IMG/VR virus record: IMGVR_UViG_3300010158_000061
Coordinates: 1-64,000 of that record
Strand: one strand, 5' to 3'
DNA from: a virus
DNA: 64,000 bases
Shown: one piece after another, positions 31,628-40,601 of the stretch
Layout: each line of letters opens with the position of its first letter
Numbering within the stretch: position 1 is the first letter of the stretch
The notes under the pieces: generated by a model
What the model saw: only the letters and a program-made list of their open reading frames with translations
What the model was told of the DNA's origin: nothing
Databases searched by the model: none
Translations under genes and position numbers: made by a program

Positions 31628-33014
31628 ACCATTCTCTTAGATCGGAAAATGTAGCCGTAAAGTTCTTGTTTCGGCGTTGATCGTACTGTGAAAAGAAACT
31701 TTTGAAATCTTTTTCCATTGCTGAAACATTGTGATCAAAACTGTGATCATTGAATTCTAGTGTACCATCAGAAATTATACTACCTCGATGAGGTACTTGT
31801 ATTTCAACAAGATAAGATATCAATCTGCTTATGAAATTTTGTTCTACTACTGAAAACCATTGATAATTAGCGTCAAGAAAATTTTGTAATTCAGCACTAT
31901 GCTGTTTTCTTTTTTCTATCGGTAATACCAGGACATTCTGAAAAGTAGGCCAACGCACGTAACTAATGTACAAATTAAAATATGTACGACTAGTTTGTTT
32001 CTTTTTTTCTACTAACCAAGTTAAAAATTCTACAAATCCATTCAATGATAATGCACTTATTGTAGACATCATAACCACCCGTCGTATACGTTTGTTATCA
32101 ATCAGTGTATCAATATTACAACACCATTGATCCCAATTTAATCCGTCTCTAACATATTCTGCTTTTGATCCAACAGATTCGGCACTGGTAGAAATTGAAA
32201 TATTTGATTTTATGTTTGAAATTTTATTAAAAAATTTATTCAGTGTGTTTGAATCATATGCTAGATTAGTTTGTATTGATATACCTGCGTTACTTTTATT
32301 AGGGTTCTTTTCTAACCAATCTAAGAATTTCCAGAAATGTCCACTCATCAATGGCTCTCCACCAGTGATATGTATATTCTTCAATGACCGATGCAGATCA
32401 GTTTCCCACCATTTAAAAAATGCTTCAGTATAGGGATTTTCTTCACCATAACTGTAATTGTCTCCATCACTACCAGCAAGTGTGTAATGGTTACGCTCAT
32501 CTGTAACAATATTTTGGTACACACCGTTTTGTTTTATGTCGCGCATCCAGGAACTGCTGATGTCAGGACAACAATAACTGCATGCTAGATTACAGGTGCT
32601 ATCAAATCCCAATTCAAGATATGTTGGATTTACATGTGTATCGGGGGAATTTTCAAATGCTGATTGCAGATTTTTTTCTGCCATTGGTTTACTGTATATA
32701 ACTCTGTCGGTTACCAATTCGGGATCAATATCTTGCACAGCCCAACAATACTGACAATCTAGCGGTCTCTCTCCACGTTGCATCATTGCACGTTCGTTTA
32801 TCTTTTTCGGTGTATTATGTAATGCGCTAGGAGTTTGGGCAATCTCTAATTGATTAATTTGATGAGGTGGGTTATGATGACAACTAGCAGTCCATCCTCT
32901 CCACAACCAGATACTTGAATGATACCATTTGGCTCCACAAAAACTTTCGCTCTTGGTGTCAAGCACTCTTTCTTTCCATTGTTTTATTACTGAAAGATTT
33001 GCTGGGAAAGTCAT
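31614..33014 (-). CDS. Radical SAM protein with N-terminal twitch-like domain, CH-type
   Basis: The 466-residue protein has C26 (FCGAKW), C45 followed by HH, the pair C87/C90 and the radical SAM motif CNLACSYC (141-148, followed by a further cysteine) with TGGEPLM. The C-terminal tail is DQRRNKNFTATFSDL. It is close to the next gene (33011) in its opening VLDTKSESFC and so looks like a recent tandem duplicate of it. The gene is more AT-rich than the array average. The substrate is unknown. Confidence 0.88.
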   Translation of the reverse strand: MTFPANLSVIKQWKERVLDTKSESFCGAKWYHSSIWLWRGWTASCHHNPPHQINQLEIAQTPSALHNTPKKINERAMMQRGERPLDCQYCWAVQDIDPELVTDRVIYSKPMAEKNLQSAFENSPDTHVNPTYLELGFDSTCNLACSYCCPDISSSWMRDIKQNGVYQNIVTDERNHYTLAGSDGDNYSYGEENPYTEAFFKWWETDLHRSLKNIHITGGEPLMSGHFWKFLDWLEKNPNKSNAGISIQTNLAYDSNTLNKFFNKISNIKSNISISTSAESVGSKAEYVRDGLNWDQWCCNIDTLIDNKRIRRVVMMSTISALSLNGFVEFLTWLVEKKKQTSRTYFNLYISYVRWPTFQNVLVLPIEKRKQHSAELQNFLDANYQWFSVVEQNFISRLISYLVEIQVPHRGSIISDGTLEFNDHSFDHNVSAMEKDFKSFFSQYDQRRNKNFTATFSDLREWYDSI

Positions 33015-34342
33015 AAGGAATTATACCAGGTTTTTAAATTAGGAAATGCTTGACCAAAATCTTTGCCACGTCGTTGGTCATACTGTGTATAAAACTGTTT
33101 AAAGTCATTCAGCAATTTGGGCATTTCGAATGCTTCTGAGTGCGGAGTTTTTACCACATCCAAATAGTCAATCAATCGCAATAGGTGATTGATTTCGTGT
33201 TCATGCATATAAGATTGACCTTTGTGTCGTACCATAAAATCTATTAGACCGAATCGGTATTGTGTACGCAATTCATCAGGTAATACCAAGGGTGATTGAA
33301 AACTAGGAAATCGTAGTATGTTTAATGTAAACGATACAGCATCACGACCGTATTCCAGTTTCCAGTTTGCAATACAGTCTAGCAATTGATCCAAACTGTC
33401 TAGGCACAATGCATTGACAGTACACATGACATGGATGCCACGAAACTTGCCTGAATCTAACAAACGTTCTACGTTGTTGGCCCAGTCGTCCCATACAAGA
33501 CCATCACGGATGTATTCTGCTTGCAGACTAATTGCTTCGTTTGAAGTATACAAATCTATGTCCATGCCATCTACACTGATCAATAATCTATCAATATCTA
33601 CGTCTGTGCCAAGATTTGAGTTAATTGCTAGTCTTGTTTGGCTCTTGCCTTGGTTTTGTTTAAACCAATCAATCAGCTTCCATGTGTAGCCTGACATGAG
33701 TGGTTCACCTCCGGTTATTCTCAATTCTTGTAAGGTTCTGTGGAGATCTGATTCCCACCAGGCAAAGAACGCCTCCACATACGGATTAGTTTCACCGAAT
33801 TTATAAAGTTGAGCACTATCGTGAGTGTGAGTAAAATGGTTCCTGCCGTCACTAACAAGTCGGTCATAAGGTCCATTCTTTCGTATATCGTTAACCCAAG
33901 TGCTACTAAAAGCAGGGTTGCAATAAGAACAAGCAAATTGACAAGTGCGGTCAAATGCAATTTCAAGGGTTCGAAGATTAACATCATCTTCTGGCGGAGT
34001 GTGGAAAGCATCATTCAAGGCCTCTATGGGAAATATCTTTGATTTGTACACACGGTCGCTAATAGCATCACGTCCCATGTCTTCAATCTTCCAGCAGTAT
34101 TCGCATCCAGCTGGACGTTCGCCTGCAATCATCTTGCGGCGGTCATCTTTCTTTTGATCAGTGTTGTGCAGTAGCTTAGGGTTGGCACGGACTTGATCAC
34201 GGTCCACCAAATGGGCCGGCGGGTGGTGGCAACTTGTGGTCATGCCTGAGCCCAACCAGATGGTAGCATTGTACCATTTTGCCGCACAAAAACTTTGGGA
34301 CTTGGTGTCTAACACCTGTTGTTTAAATTCTAAATCGATCAT
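33011..34342 (-). CDS. Radical SAM protein with N-terminal twitch-like domain, CH-type
   Basis: The 443-residue protein has C19 (FCAAKW), C38 followed by HH, the pair C80/C83 and the radical SAM motif CQFACSYC (134-141) with TGGEPLM. The second residue of the motif is Q rather than N, unlike the other nine. The C-terminal tail reads DQRRGKDFGQAFPNL. It shares the opening VLDTKSQSFC with the downstream gene and overlaps that gene by 4 bp. The substrate is unknown. Confidence 0.88.
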   Translation of the reverse strand: MIDLEFKQQVLDTKSQSFCAAKWYNATIWLGSGMTTSCHHPPAHLVDRDQVRANPKLLHNTDQKKDDRRKMIAGERPAGCEYCWKIEDMGRDAISDRVYKSKIFPIEALNDAFHTPPEDDVNLRTLEIAFDRTCQFACSYCNPAFSSTWVNDIRKNGPYDRLVSDGRNHFTHTHDSAQLYKFGETNPYVEAFFAWWESDLHRTLQELRITGGEPLMSGYTWKLIDWFKQNQGKSQTRLAINSNLGTDVDIDRLLISVDGMDIDLYTSNEAISLQAEYIRDGLVWDDWANNVERLLDSGKFRGIHVMCTVNALCLDSLDQLLDCIANWKLEYGRDAVSFTLNILRFPSFQSPLVLPDELRTQYRFGLIDFMVRHKGQSYMHEHEINHLLRLIDYLDVVKTPHSEAFEMPKLLNDFKQFYTQYDQRRGKDFGQAFPNLKTWYNSL

Positions 34343-35498
34343 TGATGAATTGTTTGAATTGTTCAGGGAATTCTTTTCGAACGTTAATACTCATTTCTGC
34401 AAAATGTTCTAGGTTATATTTACATACATTATAACACTCTTCTGCAAACTTTACAAGGTCTTGTTGACATAAATCTTCTACTACCTCAGCAGTGCGTTCA
34501 ATACGTTGTTGATTATCGTCAATTTGATCAAATGTTTCATCTATCAAATGTCCAAATGTTTGAAATCCTAAATTATGAAGATCTCGATAGTACCCTGTAT
34601 TGGCTGCTATTACAAAAGGATGGCCAATTGATATTGGCTTCCAGGTTTTTTCAGTCCTAAAACTGTAAGGATACATGTATACTGTTTCTGTTACCAAACT
34701 AAAATACGTATCAGCGTATGGTTCGGCTCGCAAGTATATGTCTCCCCAGGTATTATTAAATAACTCAGACTTAACAAATCCTTGTTTTGTAGATTTTTCA
34801 ATACAGTGAGAATAAGATTCCACTTCATATTTTGGGTCTAAAAATTTTACAGGCAGCGGTTGTTGAACAAAATCTACATTTTTATTTATAAATGACACTG
34901 ATTTATTTTCCTGTATCATCAATTGAGGTCCGGCTCTTGAATCAAGATTAGTCCAAATAGATTGATCCAACAATCCCGATATACGAAATCGTTCTAGTAG
35001 ATATTTCCTGTGCGGACGACCACGACCATTTAAAAACAAAAATTTATAAGGTTTTTCCGCTTTATATAAATTTTGGTATTGTTGTATAACTGCTCGATTT
35101 TCAGCGTAGTCTAAAATATAAGTTAGAAAAATATCGTATTGAAGATAATCCCACTGTGGTTCTTGGTCACCACCAGTTATGACCAATATTTTTCTAGACT
35201 CAACTAAATCTAATAAATCACCATAGGCTATTAGGTGTCCTTTTATTGTAGCAGATCCTTCATGGGGATTACTAAAAATCACCGTAATAGTATCATCTAT
35301 GACTAGTTGTCGTATTGTCTTTGCGTTTAATTGTAATTGCTCTCGCCCAATTACATATATTGCATTGGGGACCAGTTGATTAGAATTTACATGATCTGCA
35401 AAATTCCAAAAAATAGCATCAGCTTTATCCTTAATTATATGATAGATATCACAATGAGTATCTAAAATTAGTTTACGATTGCCTAGCATAATACTCAC
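34323..35498 (-). CDS. Glycosyltransferase-like protein, TEKTFK family
   Basis: The 391-residue protein has the middle motif KFLFLNGRGRPHRKYLLERF and the C-terminal block FSLVTETVYMYPYSFRTEKT, WKPISIGHPFVIAA and HLIDETFDQ, as in the genes at 6704, 16208 and 17301. The start may be 35498 or an ATG at 35489. It interrupts the radical SAM run and overlaps both neighbours by about 20 bp, which suggests its sugar substrate is linked to their chemistry. The acceptor is unknown. It is AT-rich. Confidence 0.75.
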   Translation of the reverse strand: MSIMLGNRKLILDTHCDIYHIIKDKADAIFWNFADHVNSNQLVPNAIYVIGREQLQLNAKTIRQLVIDDTITVIFSNPHEGSATIKGHLIAYGDLLDLVESRKILVITGGDQEPQWDYLQYDIFLTYILDYAENRAVIQQYQNLYKAEKPYKFLFLNGRGRPHRKYLLERFRISGLLDQSIWTNLDSRAGPQLMIQENKSVSFINKNVDFVQQPLPVKFLDPKYEVESYSHCIEKSTKQGFVKSELFNNTWGDIYLRAEPYADTYFSLVTETVYMYPYSFRTEKTWKPISIGHPFVIAANTGYYRDLHNLGFQTFGHLIDETFDQIDDNQQRIERTAEVVEDLCQQDLVKFAEECYNVCKYNLEHFAEMSINVRKEFPEQFKQFINDRFRI

Positions 35499-36882
35499 AT
35501 TCTGCCCACCAAGACTTCATCTCTGGAAATGTTTCTAAGAAATTTGTACTGCGTCTGTGATCATGTTCGTTAAAAAATCTATAAAAGTCTGCCCGTGCAA
35601 CTGAATGATCTTGGTCCTGTTTGCTACGCATCCAAGCAATATCTCTGTCTAGTCTTGCTACTTCGTAGTCTTTAAATCCGCAATGTAGATATCGTGGATC
35701 TTCCATGTGTGCCAACATAAATTGTTTGGCTTCTTCAAGTTTGGCCACATAACTTTCTGGCATGATTTGCAAACTTTGCCATGCTGGTTCACGCAACACT
35801 GGGGTATCAAACCACACACGTTGGTATGTGCGACTGTGTGTTCTGCGTAAAAACAATATCCAACCCAACAAAGGTTTCAATCCTGTGATTGAAAGATTGT
35901 TCATGGTGATTATAAAAGTAAGACTATTGTGACCGGGTATTTCTGTCAGGTAGCGATCGACATTAGCGGACATTCTCATGTAATCAAGTCCATGACGAAT
36001 ATATTCTGCCTGTGCAGGTATGCCAGAATCAAGACTCACATACTGCATGAAGTGTTCAATGCGTCCGTCACATAACTGTTTTACTTTGTTTATGTACTGA
36101 TTGAATAATCCCGATTCTACACTGAAGTTACTGGTGACATCAAGGTGCAATTTTGAACTAGGGTTCTCCAGCACATAGTCAAACACTTGATATGTGTTCT
36201 TGTCCATGAGTGGCTCACCACCAGTCATACGGAAGTGTTCTAGTTGTGGATACAACGTCGGCCACCATGCCCAAAATGCATCTACGTAAGGATTAGCGTC
36301 CCTAACAGGTATAGGCCGCCTAGAACCAACAAAATGACTGGGATTGTTGTGAGTATTGCTAGTAGGATATCCACCCAGTCGTTCAACTTCGGACTGCCAG
36401 GTGGAACTAAATTGAGGGCTACAATAACTGCAAGATAAATTGCAAGCATGATTAAAATTAACTTCAACGTAGCTAGGGATAACATCATCTTCATCTCCGG
36501 TGGAATTTTTTATCTTTTCAAAGTCCACAGCGGCCCAGGACTCACCTGACCGATAGTGTCTATCGCTTAGTTTGCCTTGATCTTCCATGTTCCAGCAGTA
36601 AGAGCATTCTGTAGGACGTTGACCACTCAGCATCAATTGACGTTGTGCTTTTTTATGTGTGGTGTTATGCAATGCACTTGGATCAAACTTGATTTCCACA
36701 GGGTTTATTGCATGCAAGGGCGGATGATAGCAACTGTTGTTAAGTCCTGTGGGCAAGTGTAGAGAGACTTGTTTCCATTTGGCCAAACATAATGCTGGCC
36801 CTAGTTTATCAGCCATTTGTTCGGCTGAACCCATGAATACACTTTTATTATTTGCAGGTACATCACTATTTTGTTGATTCAT
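35473..36882 (-). CDS. Radical SAM protein with N-terminal twitch-like domain, CH-type
   Basis: The 469-residue protein has C32 (CLAKW), C51 followed by YH, the pair C93/C96 and the radical SAM motif CNLSCSYC (147-154) with TGGEPLM. The C-terminal tail reads DHRRSTNFLETFPEM. It is the first radical SAM gene of the minus-strand run, coupled by ATGA to a sulfotransferase-like gene upstream and by a 26-bp overlap to a glycosyltransferase gene downstream. The substrate is unknown. Confidence 0.88.
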   Translation of the reverse strand: MNQQNSDVPANNKSVFMGSAEQMADKLGPALCLAKWKQVSLHLPTGLNNSCYHPPLHAINPVEIKFDPSALHNTTHKKAQRQLMLSGQRPTECSYCWNMEDQGKLSDRHYRSGESWAAVDFEKIKNSTGDEDDVIPSYVEVNFNHACNLSCSYCSPQFSSTWQSEVERLGGYPTSNTHNNPSHFVGSRRPIPVRDANPYVDAFWAWWPTLYPQLEHFRMTGGEPLMDKNTYQVFDYVLENPSSKLHLDVTSNFSVESGLFNQYINKVKQLCDGRIEHFMQYVSLDSGIPAQAEYIRHGLDYMRMSANVDRYLTEIPGHNSLTFIITMNNLSITGLKPLLGWILFLRRTHSRTYQRVWFDTPVLREPAWQSLQIMPESYVAKLEEAKQFMLAHMEDPRYLHCGFKDYEVARLDRDIAWMRSKQDQDHSVARADFYRFFNEHDHRRSTNFLETFPEMKSWWAECEYYARQS

Positions 36883-37472
36883 TTTGCCCTGTTATCTTTC
36901 CATTCTTGTGCTTTCCAGGTGGCCGGTGGGGGCATTGATTCTAATTCATCAAATTTTTCTTTTAATTCATTGGCGTTTAATATGTTATTTTCAGAATAGA
37001 GATTTTTATTAGTTTGTATTTTTATCCGCGAAATTTCAAGTTGATCACATAATATTTCACTGTGACCGATAAAATCTTCAAACACAAGAATCTTACGATT
37101 GGTATAATGCGTTAATTCACGATGAGCCTGGTGCCAATACTTGTGCCAAAAATATTTTTGTTCGAACATTTCAAGATCAGCAACAAATGGTGGTTTATTT
37201 CCGGTGTAGAATGCCCATTCATTATATTGCTCACATACCATTGCACTAATAATTTCAGCGTATAGATTTTTTCTCATAACATGCAAGACAGGGATGTCAG
37301 AATTCAATTGCAGTTGAGCATCATGGCTGTGATATACTATTAGATTGCTTGATTGTGGCATTGGTTCTTGATTGCTCATTACTGCGCGAATTCCCAAACT
37401 TTTTGCAATAGTGAGTGCAACAAATATGCTACCACTGCGACCTGGACTGCCTACAATGTATTTCACAGCCAT
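36879..37472 (-). CDS. Sulfotransferase-like P-loop protein (197 aa)
   Basis: The N-terminal GSPGRSGSIFVALTIAKSLG (residues 8-27) resembles the PAPS-binding loop of sulfotransferases, and HVMRKNLYAEIISAMVCEQY (about 84-103) resembles the 3'-phosphate region with its arginine and serine. It is shorter than most carbohydrate sulfotransferases and may be a reduced form. It sits 4 bp after a glycosyltransferase-like gene and is coupled to the first radical SAM gene. Another P-loop transferase role is possible. Confidence 0.6.
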   Translation of the reverse strand: MAVKYIVGSPGRSGSIFVALTIAKSLGIRAVMSNQEPMPQSSNLIVYHSHDAQLQLNSDIPVLHVMRKNLYAEIISAMVCEQYNEWAFYTGNKPPFVADLEMFEQKYFWHKYWHQAHRELTHYTNRKILVFEDFIGHSEILCDQLEISRIKIQTNKNLYSENNILNANELKEKFDELESMPPPATWKAQEWKDNRAK

Positions 37473-37476
37473 AAAT

Positions 37477-38400
37477 TTACCAACCCTCTTGCTGTCTAAT
37501 TACATCTATCTCGCGAAGCATTACGCCACGATTGTGCCAATTTGAACGATAATGATATTTAAAAAATGCACTTTGTTCGCTTTCTAATATGGCCATTGGC
37601 AAGTCTAGTTGTGTACCTAGTTCAGGACCCAGTTGATTAGACAAAATACGAGGTTGTGAATCTTTAACCGTTTCCCATAACTCTGCCAAGGCATCAAAGT
37701 CTTGTACTAGAGTATGGTCCCAATTGCTCAGCATGGTCATATATGTGCCTTGTCTCGACCCAGCAATGGCCCATTCTCCGTAGTCAACATCTGTTCCTAC
37801 GTTATGCCATATGGTCATATGATCTAAATTGCGTAATACTTGATTTTTAAATTCAGCCACAGTGGGTTTTGTGCCACGTTGCAAACACATTTTGACACCT
37901 TCACGGAAGCCGGCACGCCAGGCTTGAAACGCTGATCCATTGGGATAGGTGTTTGAATAGCAATCGTACATGGGCCAGTACAAGGGATCAAAACAAAATT
38001 CTACCTGTGTTTCTGTTCTACCATCTGTGGCTTCGTGAGTTCGCATGCGGTTGATAAATGTCCTGGTCCATGAACTCAACCCGCCATTGCCGTACATGAG
38101 TCCGTTGATGTGATTTCTTGCCCTCCAGCGATATACCGCCTGTTCATGCTGTTCGGTAGAATATATCAGAGTCTTGTTGAAGAACTCCGGGTCAGGCATG
38201 TTGTCGCCATCAATCAAAATAAAACGTTCAGTGTTGCTGGCTGCGGCTGCGGCTTTGTGTGCGGCATCGGATCCTTTGATCCCATCTACACGTACCGCCC
38301 AAGGAACCATGTTTTTAATCTTGATCCAAAACTCTTCACGTAGTGGTTCATCGTATGTTAAAAAAATACAATCTAAGTCTGCTATATCAATTTGTTTCAT
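37477..38400 (-). CDS. GT-A-like glycosyltransferase (307 aa)
   Basis: The opening strand DLDCIFLTYDEPLREEFW, a helix-rich middle and the site FILIDGDNMPDPEF (about residues 60-73) fit a nucleotide-diphospho-sugar transferase fold, with DGD as the metal-binding acidic motif. Later parts (RWRARNHINGLMYG and SAFQAWRAGFREGVKM) align by eye with the C-terminal part of the 800-residue protein at 13807. The two are therefore relatives. It overlaps the upstream gene by 14 bp. Donor and acceptor are unknown. Confidence 0.68.
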   Translation of the reverse strand: MKQIDIADLDCIFLTYDEPLREEFWIKIKNMVPWAVRVDGIKGSDAAHKAAAAASNTERFILIDGDNMPDPEFFNKTLIYSTEQHEQAVYRWRARNHINGLMYGNGGLSSWTRTFINRMRTHEATDGRTETQVEFCFDPLYWPMYDCYSNTYPNGSAFQAWRAGFREGVKMCLQRGTKPTVAEFKNQVLRNLDHMTIWHNVGTDVDYGEWAIAGSRQGTYMTMLSNWDHTLVQDFDALAELWETVKDSQPRILSNQLGPELGTQLDLPMAILESEQSAFFKYHYRSNWHNRGVMLREIDVIRQQEGW

Positions 38401-38725
38401 AAGTTTTTATCTTCCATCTTTGATGCGGCTCCAACTCTGTGACCACTATTGCCATATTGTCAGGATGGCATGGTGTTCCTGTATCGCTGGGCACCAGTTT
38501 CTTTGTTGTCGTTTTATTTGCAAGTTGAATTAATTTGCCATCCTGTACACGAACATTCATACTAGCAATTGCAAATGTTTCTGGGCTAACGTCGATGTAT
38601 GTACCTGGTAAATCTTCCATGGTATAATGAATTGGTGTCCCATCTATATTGTAGTACAAGCGAAACAACACCGGTCCGGGGGCTGGCATTGCATGCAGGA
38701 TTGCCCAAAATTCATCTGGCGTCAA
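38387..38725 (-). CDS. Small conserved-looking phage protein (112 aa)
   Basis: The start is a TTG at 38725, preceded by AGAGG 7 bases upstream; a longer frame to 38842 overlaps the previous gene by over 130 bp and is rejected. The product reads TPDEFWAILHAMPAPGPVLF at its N-terminus, then GTYIDVSPETFAIASMNVRV and a C-terminal GTPCHPDNMAIVV. I recall similar short proteins in marine myoviruses, but know no function. The overlap of 14 bp with each neighbour places it within the coupled run. Confidence 0.65.
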   Translation of the reverse strand: MTPDEFWAILHAMPAPGPVLFRLYYNIDGTPIHYTMEDLPGTYIDVSPETFAIASMNVRVQDGKLIQLANKTTTKKLVPSDTGTPCHPDNMAIVVTELEPHQRWKIKTYETN

Positions 38726-39500
38726 CTCGGAACCTCTTTTGGTTGTAGTGTACTGCACCCCATTGGGCTTGAGTGTTGATGCGTAGCAAATAGTCTCGAT
38801 ATTCCCACGCAAACTCTTCCATCCAGTCTTCACGTTGAGCATGCATGATATGTCGTTTCATGTGTACAATTGTGGGATAGGATGCAAACGGCATGGTGCA
38901 TTTCTCTACTCCCACAATCTTGGCCGCAATGGCATACACCACATCGGTACTTGGCACATCTTCAGGAAACTTCAATAACGCACGATAGTGAGACCAGTTC
39001 TCAAATATGGCTTGCACTGTGTCAAAAAACTCTTTAGCTGTTAAACTCAAACGCCAATATGTGATAGCATTGTACACATCCGGTAAATCGTTGGCATCAA
39101 ATACCTTGCGATAGTGTCTAGACTTGGCACGTTGATCTTTCCAGTCTCTACAGCCTGTACTGACCACAACCTCACGATGTCGTGCCATGTCCCACCAGTG
39201 ATCAATAGGACTGGTCACAATCATGTCTGCTTCTAGTTTGATAGTTTCCCTAAAGGGAGTAACATGAAACACTTGACAGTCATTGGCATAAGCGTTGGCC
39301 ACAGTGGGCAAGGGAAACTCACGCACATAATTAAACAAGTGTGGTGCAGGGTTCTCTGTTGAATTGGTCAACAAACAGATTTTGGCATCAGGATGCCAGT
39401 ATTTTATACTCTGTGCCAGTTGATGACTGCAATCAACATAGTTGGTAGAGTCAGTGTTTGTGGCCACTATCAAGTAGCCTTGTTCGTCAATTGGTTTCAA
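38712..39500 (-). CDS. GT8-like glycosyltransferase (262 aa)
   Basis: The protein opens with a Rossmann-like strand (GYLIVATNTDSTNYVDCSHQ) and a KICLLTN segment, and has the metal-site candidate KLEADMIVTSPIDHWW (about residues 88-103), which resembles the DxD region of GT8 and glycogenin-type transferases. A second member with the same layout is just upstream (39487). The C-terminal part is aromatic and basic. It probably transfers a hexose. The donor is not readable. Confidence 0.7.
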   Translation of the reverse strand: MKPIDEQGYLIVATNTDSTNYVDCSHQLAQSIKYWHPDAKICLLTNSTENPAPHLFNYVREFPLPTVANAYANDCQVFHVTPFRETIKLEADMIVTSPIDHWWDMARHREVVVSTGCRDWKDQRAKSRHYRKVFDANDLPDVYNAITYWRLSLTAKEFFDTVQAIFENWSHYRALLKFPEDVPSTDVVYAIAAKIVGVEKCTMPFASYPTIVHMKRHIMHAQREDWMEEFAWEYRDYLLRINTQAQWGAVHYNQKRFRVDAR

Positions 39501-40290
39501 TTATTTTCTCCAAATGCTTCTTGCCCATGGCATGGAAATCTTGATTCTTCAATGTTATCCACCGAGGGCGTTGTTCACGGTCCGTATAATCCACACGATA
39601 CTGATCTAGTGCTATACGTGTGACTGTGTGTTGCGGTGTCAAACTAGCCAGGCTCCAGGGTATTGTAGGGTGTTGCCCCATTTGCCCATGCACAATATTT
39701 AAAGCAATGCTCAAAGCATAGTCATTTCTATAGGTAGCAGTACGAACTTGGTAAAGATCGGTATAGTGTTTCCAATTGGCCTTGATCATTCGCATACAAT
39801 CAAATATTAATTCTGCATGAAGACTTCGACGAAACATCATAACAGTGGCCCAGCTCATGGGCATGCGATAATTTCCGTAATGATTTAAGCCCACAAAGTC
39901 ATCTTGTGCCACAATGTCATAGGCTGAGCCATGTGCTAGGAAATCTTGTTTGGCTGTTAGCACATTTTTTAATTGACTGCTGGCCACAACATAATCTGCA
40001 TCTAGTACTAGTGTTTGATCCCAGGGTGTTAATGCATACGCATCTGTTCTACCGGCATTGTGCCAAGTCACTGTACAATCATAATCTTCAAAATGTCTTG
40101 TGCCGCCTGATTCTGCATCAGCAACAATAATTTGATCAAATTTGTATTTTTTTGCTTGTGTTTGGTCGTTTGTGACCAAGGCTACTGGAATTTTTAAATG
40201 ACGTTTTACGTTTCGAGCACACCAGGCAGCCATGCGTATATAATCTGTTTGTTCGTTGTTGAAAGCAAATATTAGTGCGCCTGTGGTCAT
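39487..40290 (-). CDS. GT8-like glycosyltransferase (267 aa)
   Basis: The start at 40290 gives an ATGA overlap with the upstream gene; a longer reading to 40347 is rejected. The product opens TTGALIFAFNNEQTDYIRMA, has KIPVALVTND and then the acidic site QTLVLDADYVVAS (about residues 92-104), a good DxD candidate. A later QDDFVGLNHYGNY and a C-terminal basic part follow. It is a paralogue of the next gene. Together they begin the transferase series of the minus-strand run. Confidence 0.75.
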   Translation of the reverse strand: MTTGALIFAFNNEQTDYIRMAAWCARNVKRHLKIPVALVTNDQTQAKKYKFDQIIVADAESGGTRHFEDYDCTVTWHNAGRTDAYALTPWDQTLVLDADYVVASSQLKNVLTAKQDFLAHGSAYDIVAQDDFVGLNHYGNYRMPMSWATVMMFRRSLHAELIFDCMRMIKANWKHYTDLYQVRTATYRNDYALSIALNIVHGQMGQHPTIPWSLASLTPQHTVTRIALDQYRVDYTDREQRPRWITLKNQDFHAMGKKHLEKIIETN

Positions 40291-40595
40291 CTGTTTTGAT
40301 TTAGTTTTTCGTATTCTATCAACCAGGCGTTCATTTGTTCCTGCCAATGGCCATGTGCTTGAGCATACAGTTCAGGCACATTCACACGCACAGGAGTTTC
40401 GTACAAGTCCAACAACACAACATCTTTGTCTTGAGCACAACTCAACAACACACATTGTAATTCAGGACCAGCTCGCCACATGCCACCTGAGTGGGCAAAC
40501 AGCATACGTGCTTCGTATTTTTCTTTTAGAGTGCGACGAGCAGTGGCATGGTCAAATCTAGCCCGTGCATGAGCTACTAGAGTTTCAGTGTTCAT
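40287..40595 (-). CDS. Hypothetical protein (102 aa), first gene of the minus-strand run
   Basis: A helical N-terminus (VAHARARFDHATARRTLKEK) is followed by CVLLSCAQDKDVVLLDLYE and a C-terminal helix with several tryptophans. No family is recognised. The ATG at 40595 lies exactly where transcription from the promoter at 40602-40630 should start, so the mRNA may be leaderless. It heads about 20 kb of coupled genes. Confidence 0.65.
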   Translation of the reverse strand: MNTETLVAHARARFDHATARRTLKEKYEARMLFAHSGGMWRAGPELQCVLLSCAQDKDVVLLDLYETPVRVNVPELYAQAHGHWQEQMNAWLIEYEKLNQNR

Positions 40596-40601
40596 AGAGT
40601 T

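Noticed and set aside
33721-34014. Hydrophobic minus-strand ORF within a radical SAM gene
   Set aside because: It is an alternative frame of a gene whose radical SAM motifs read through the whole segment.
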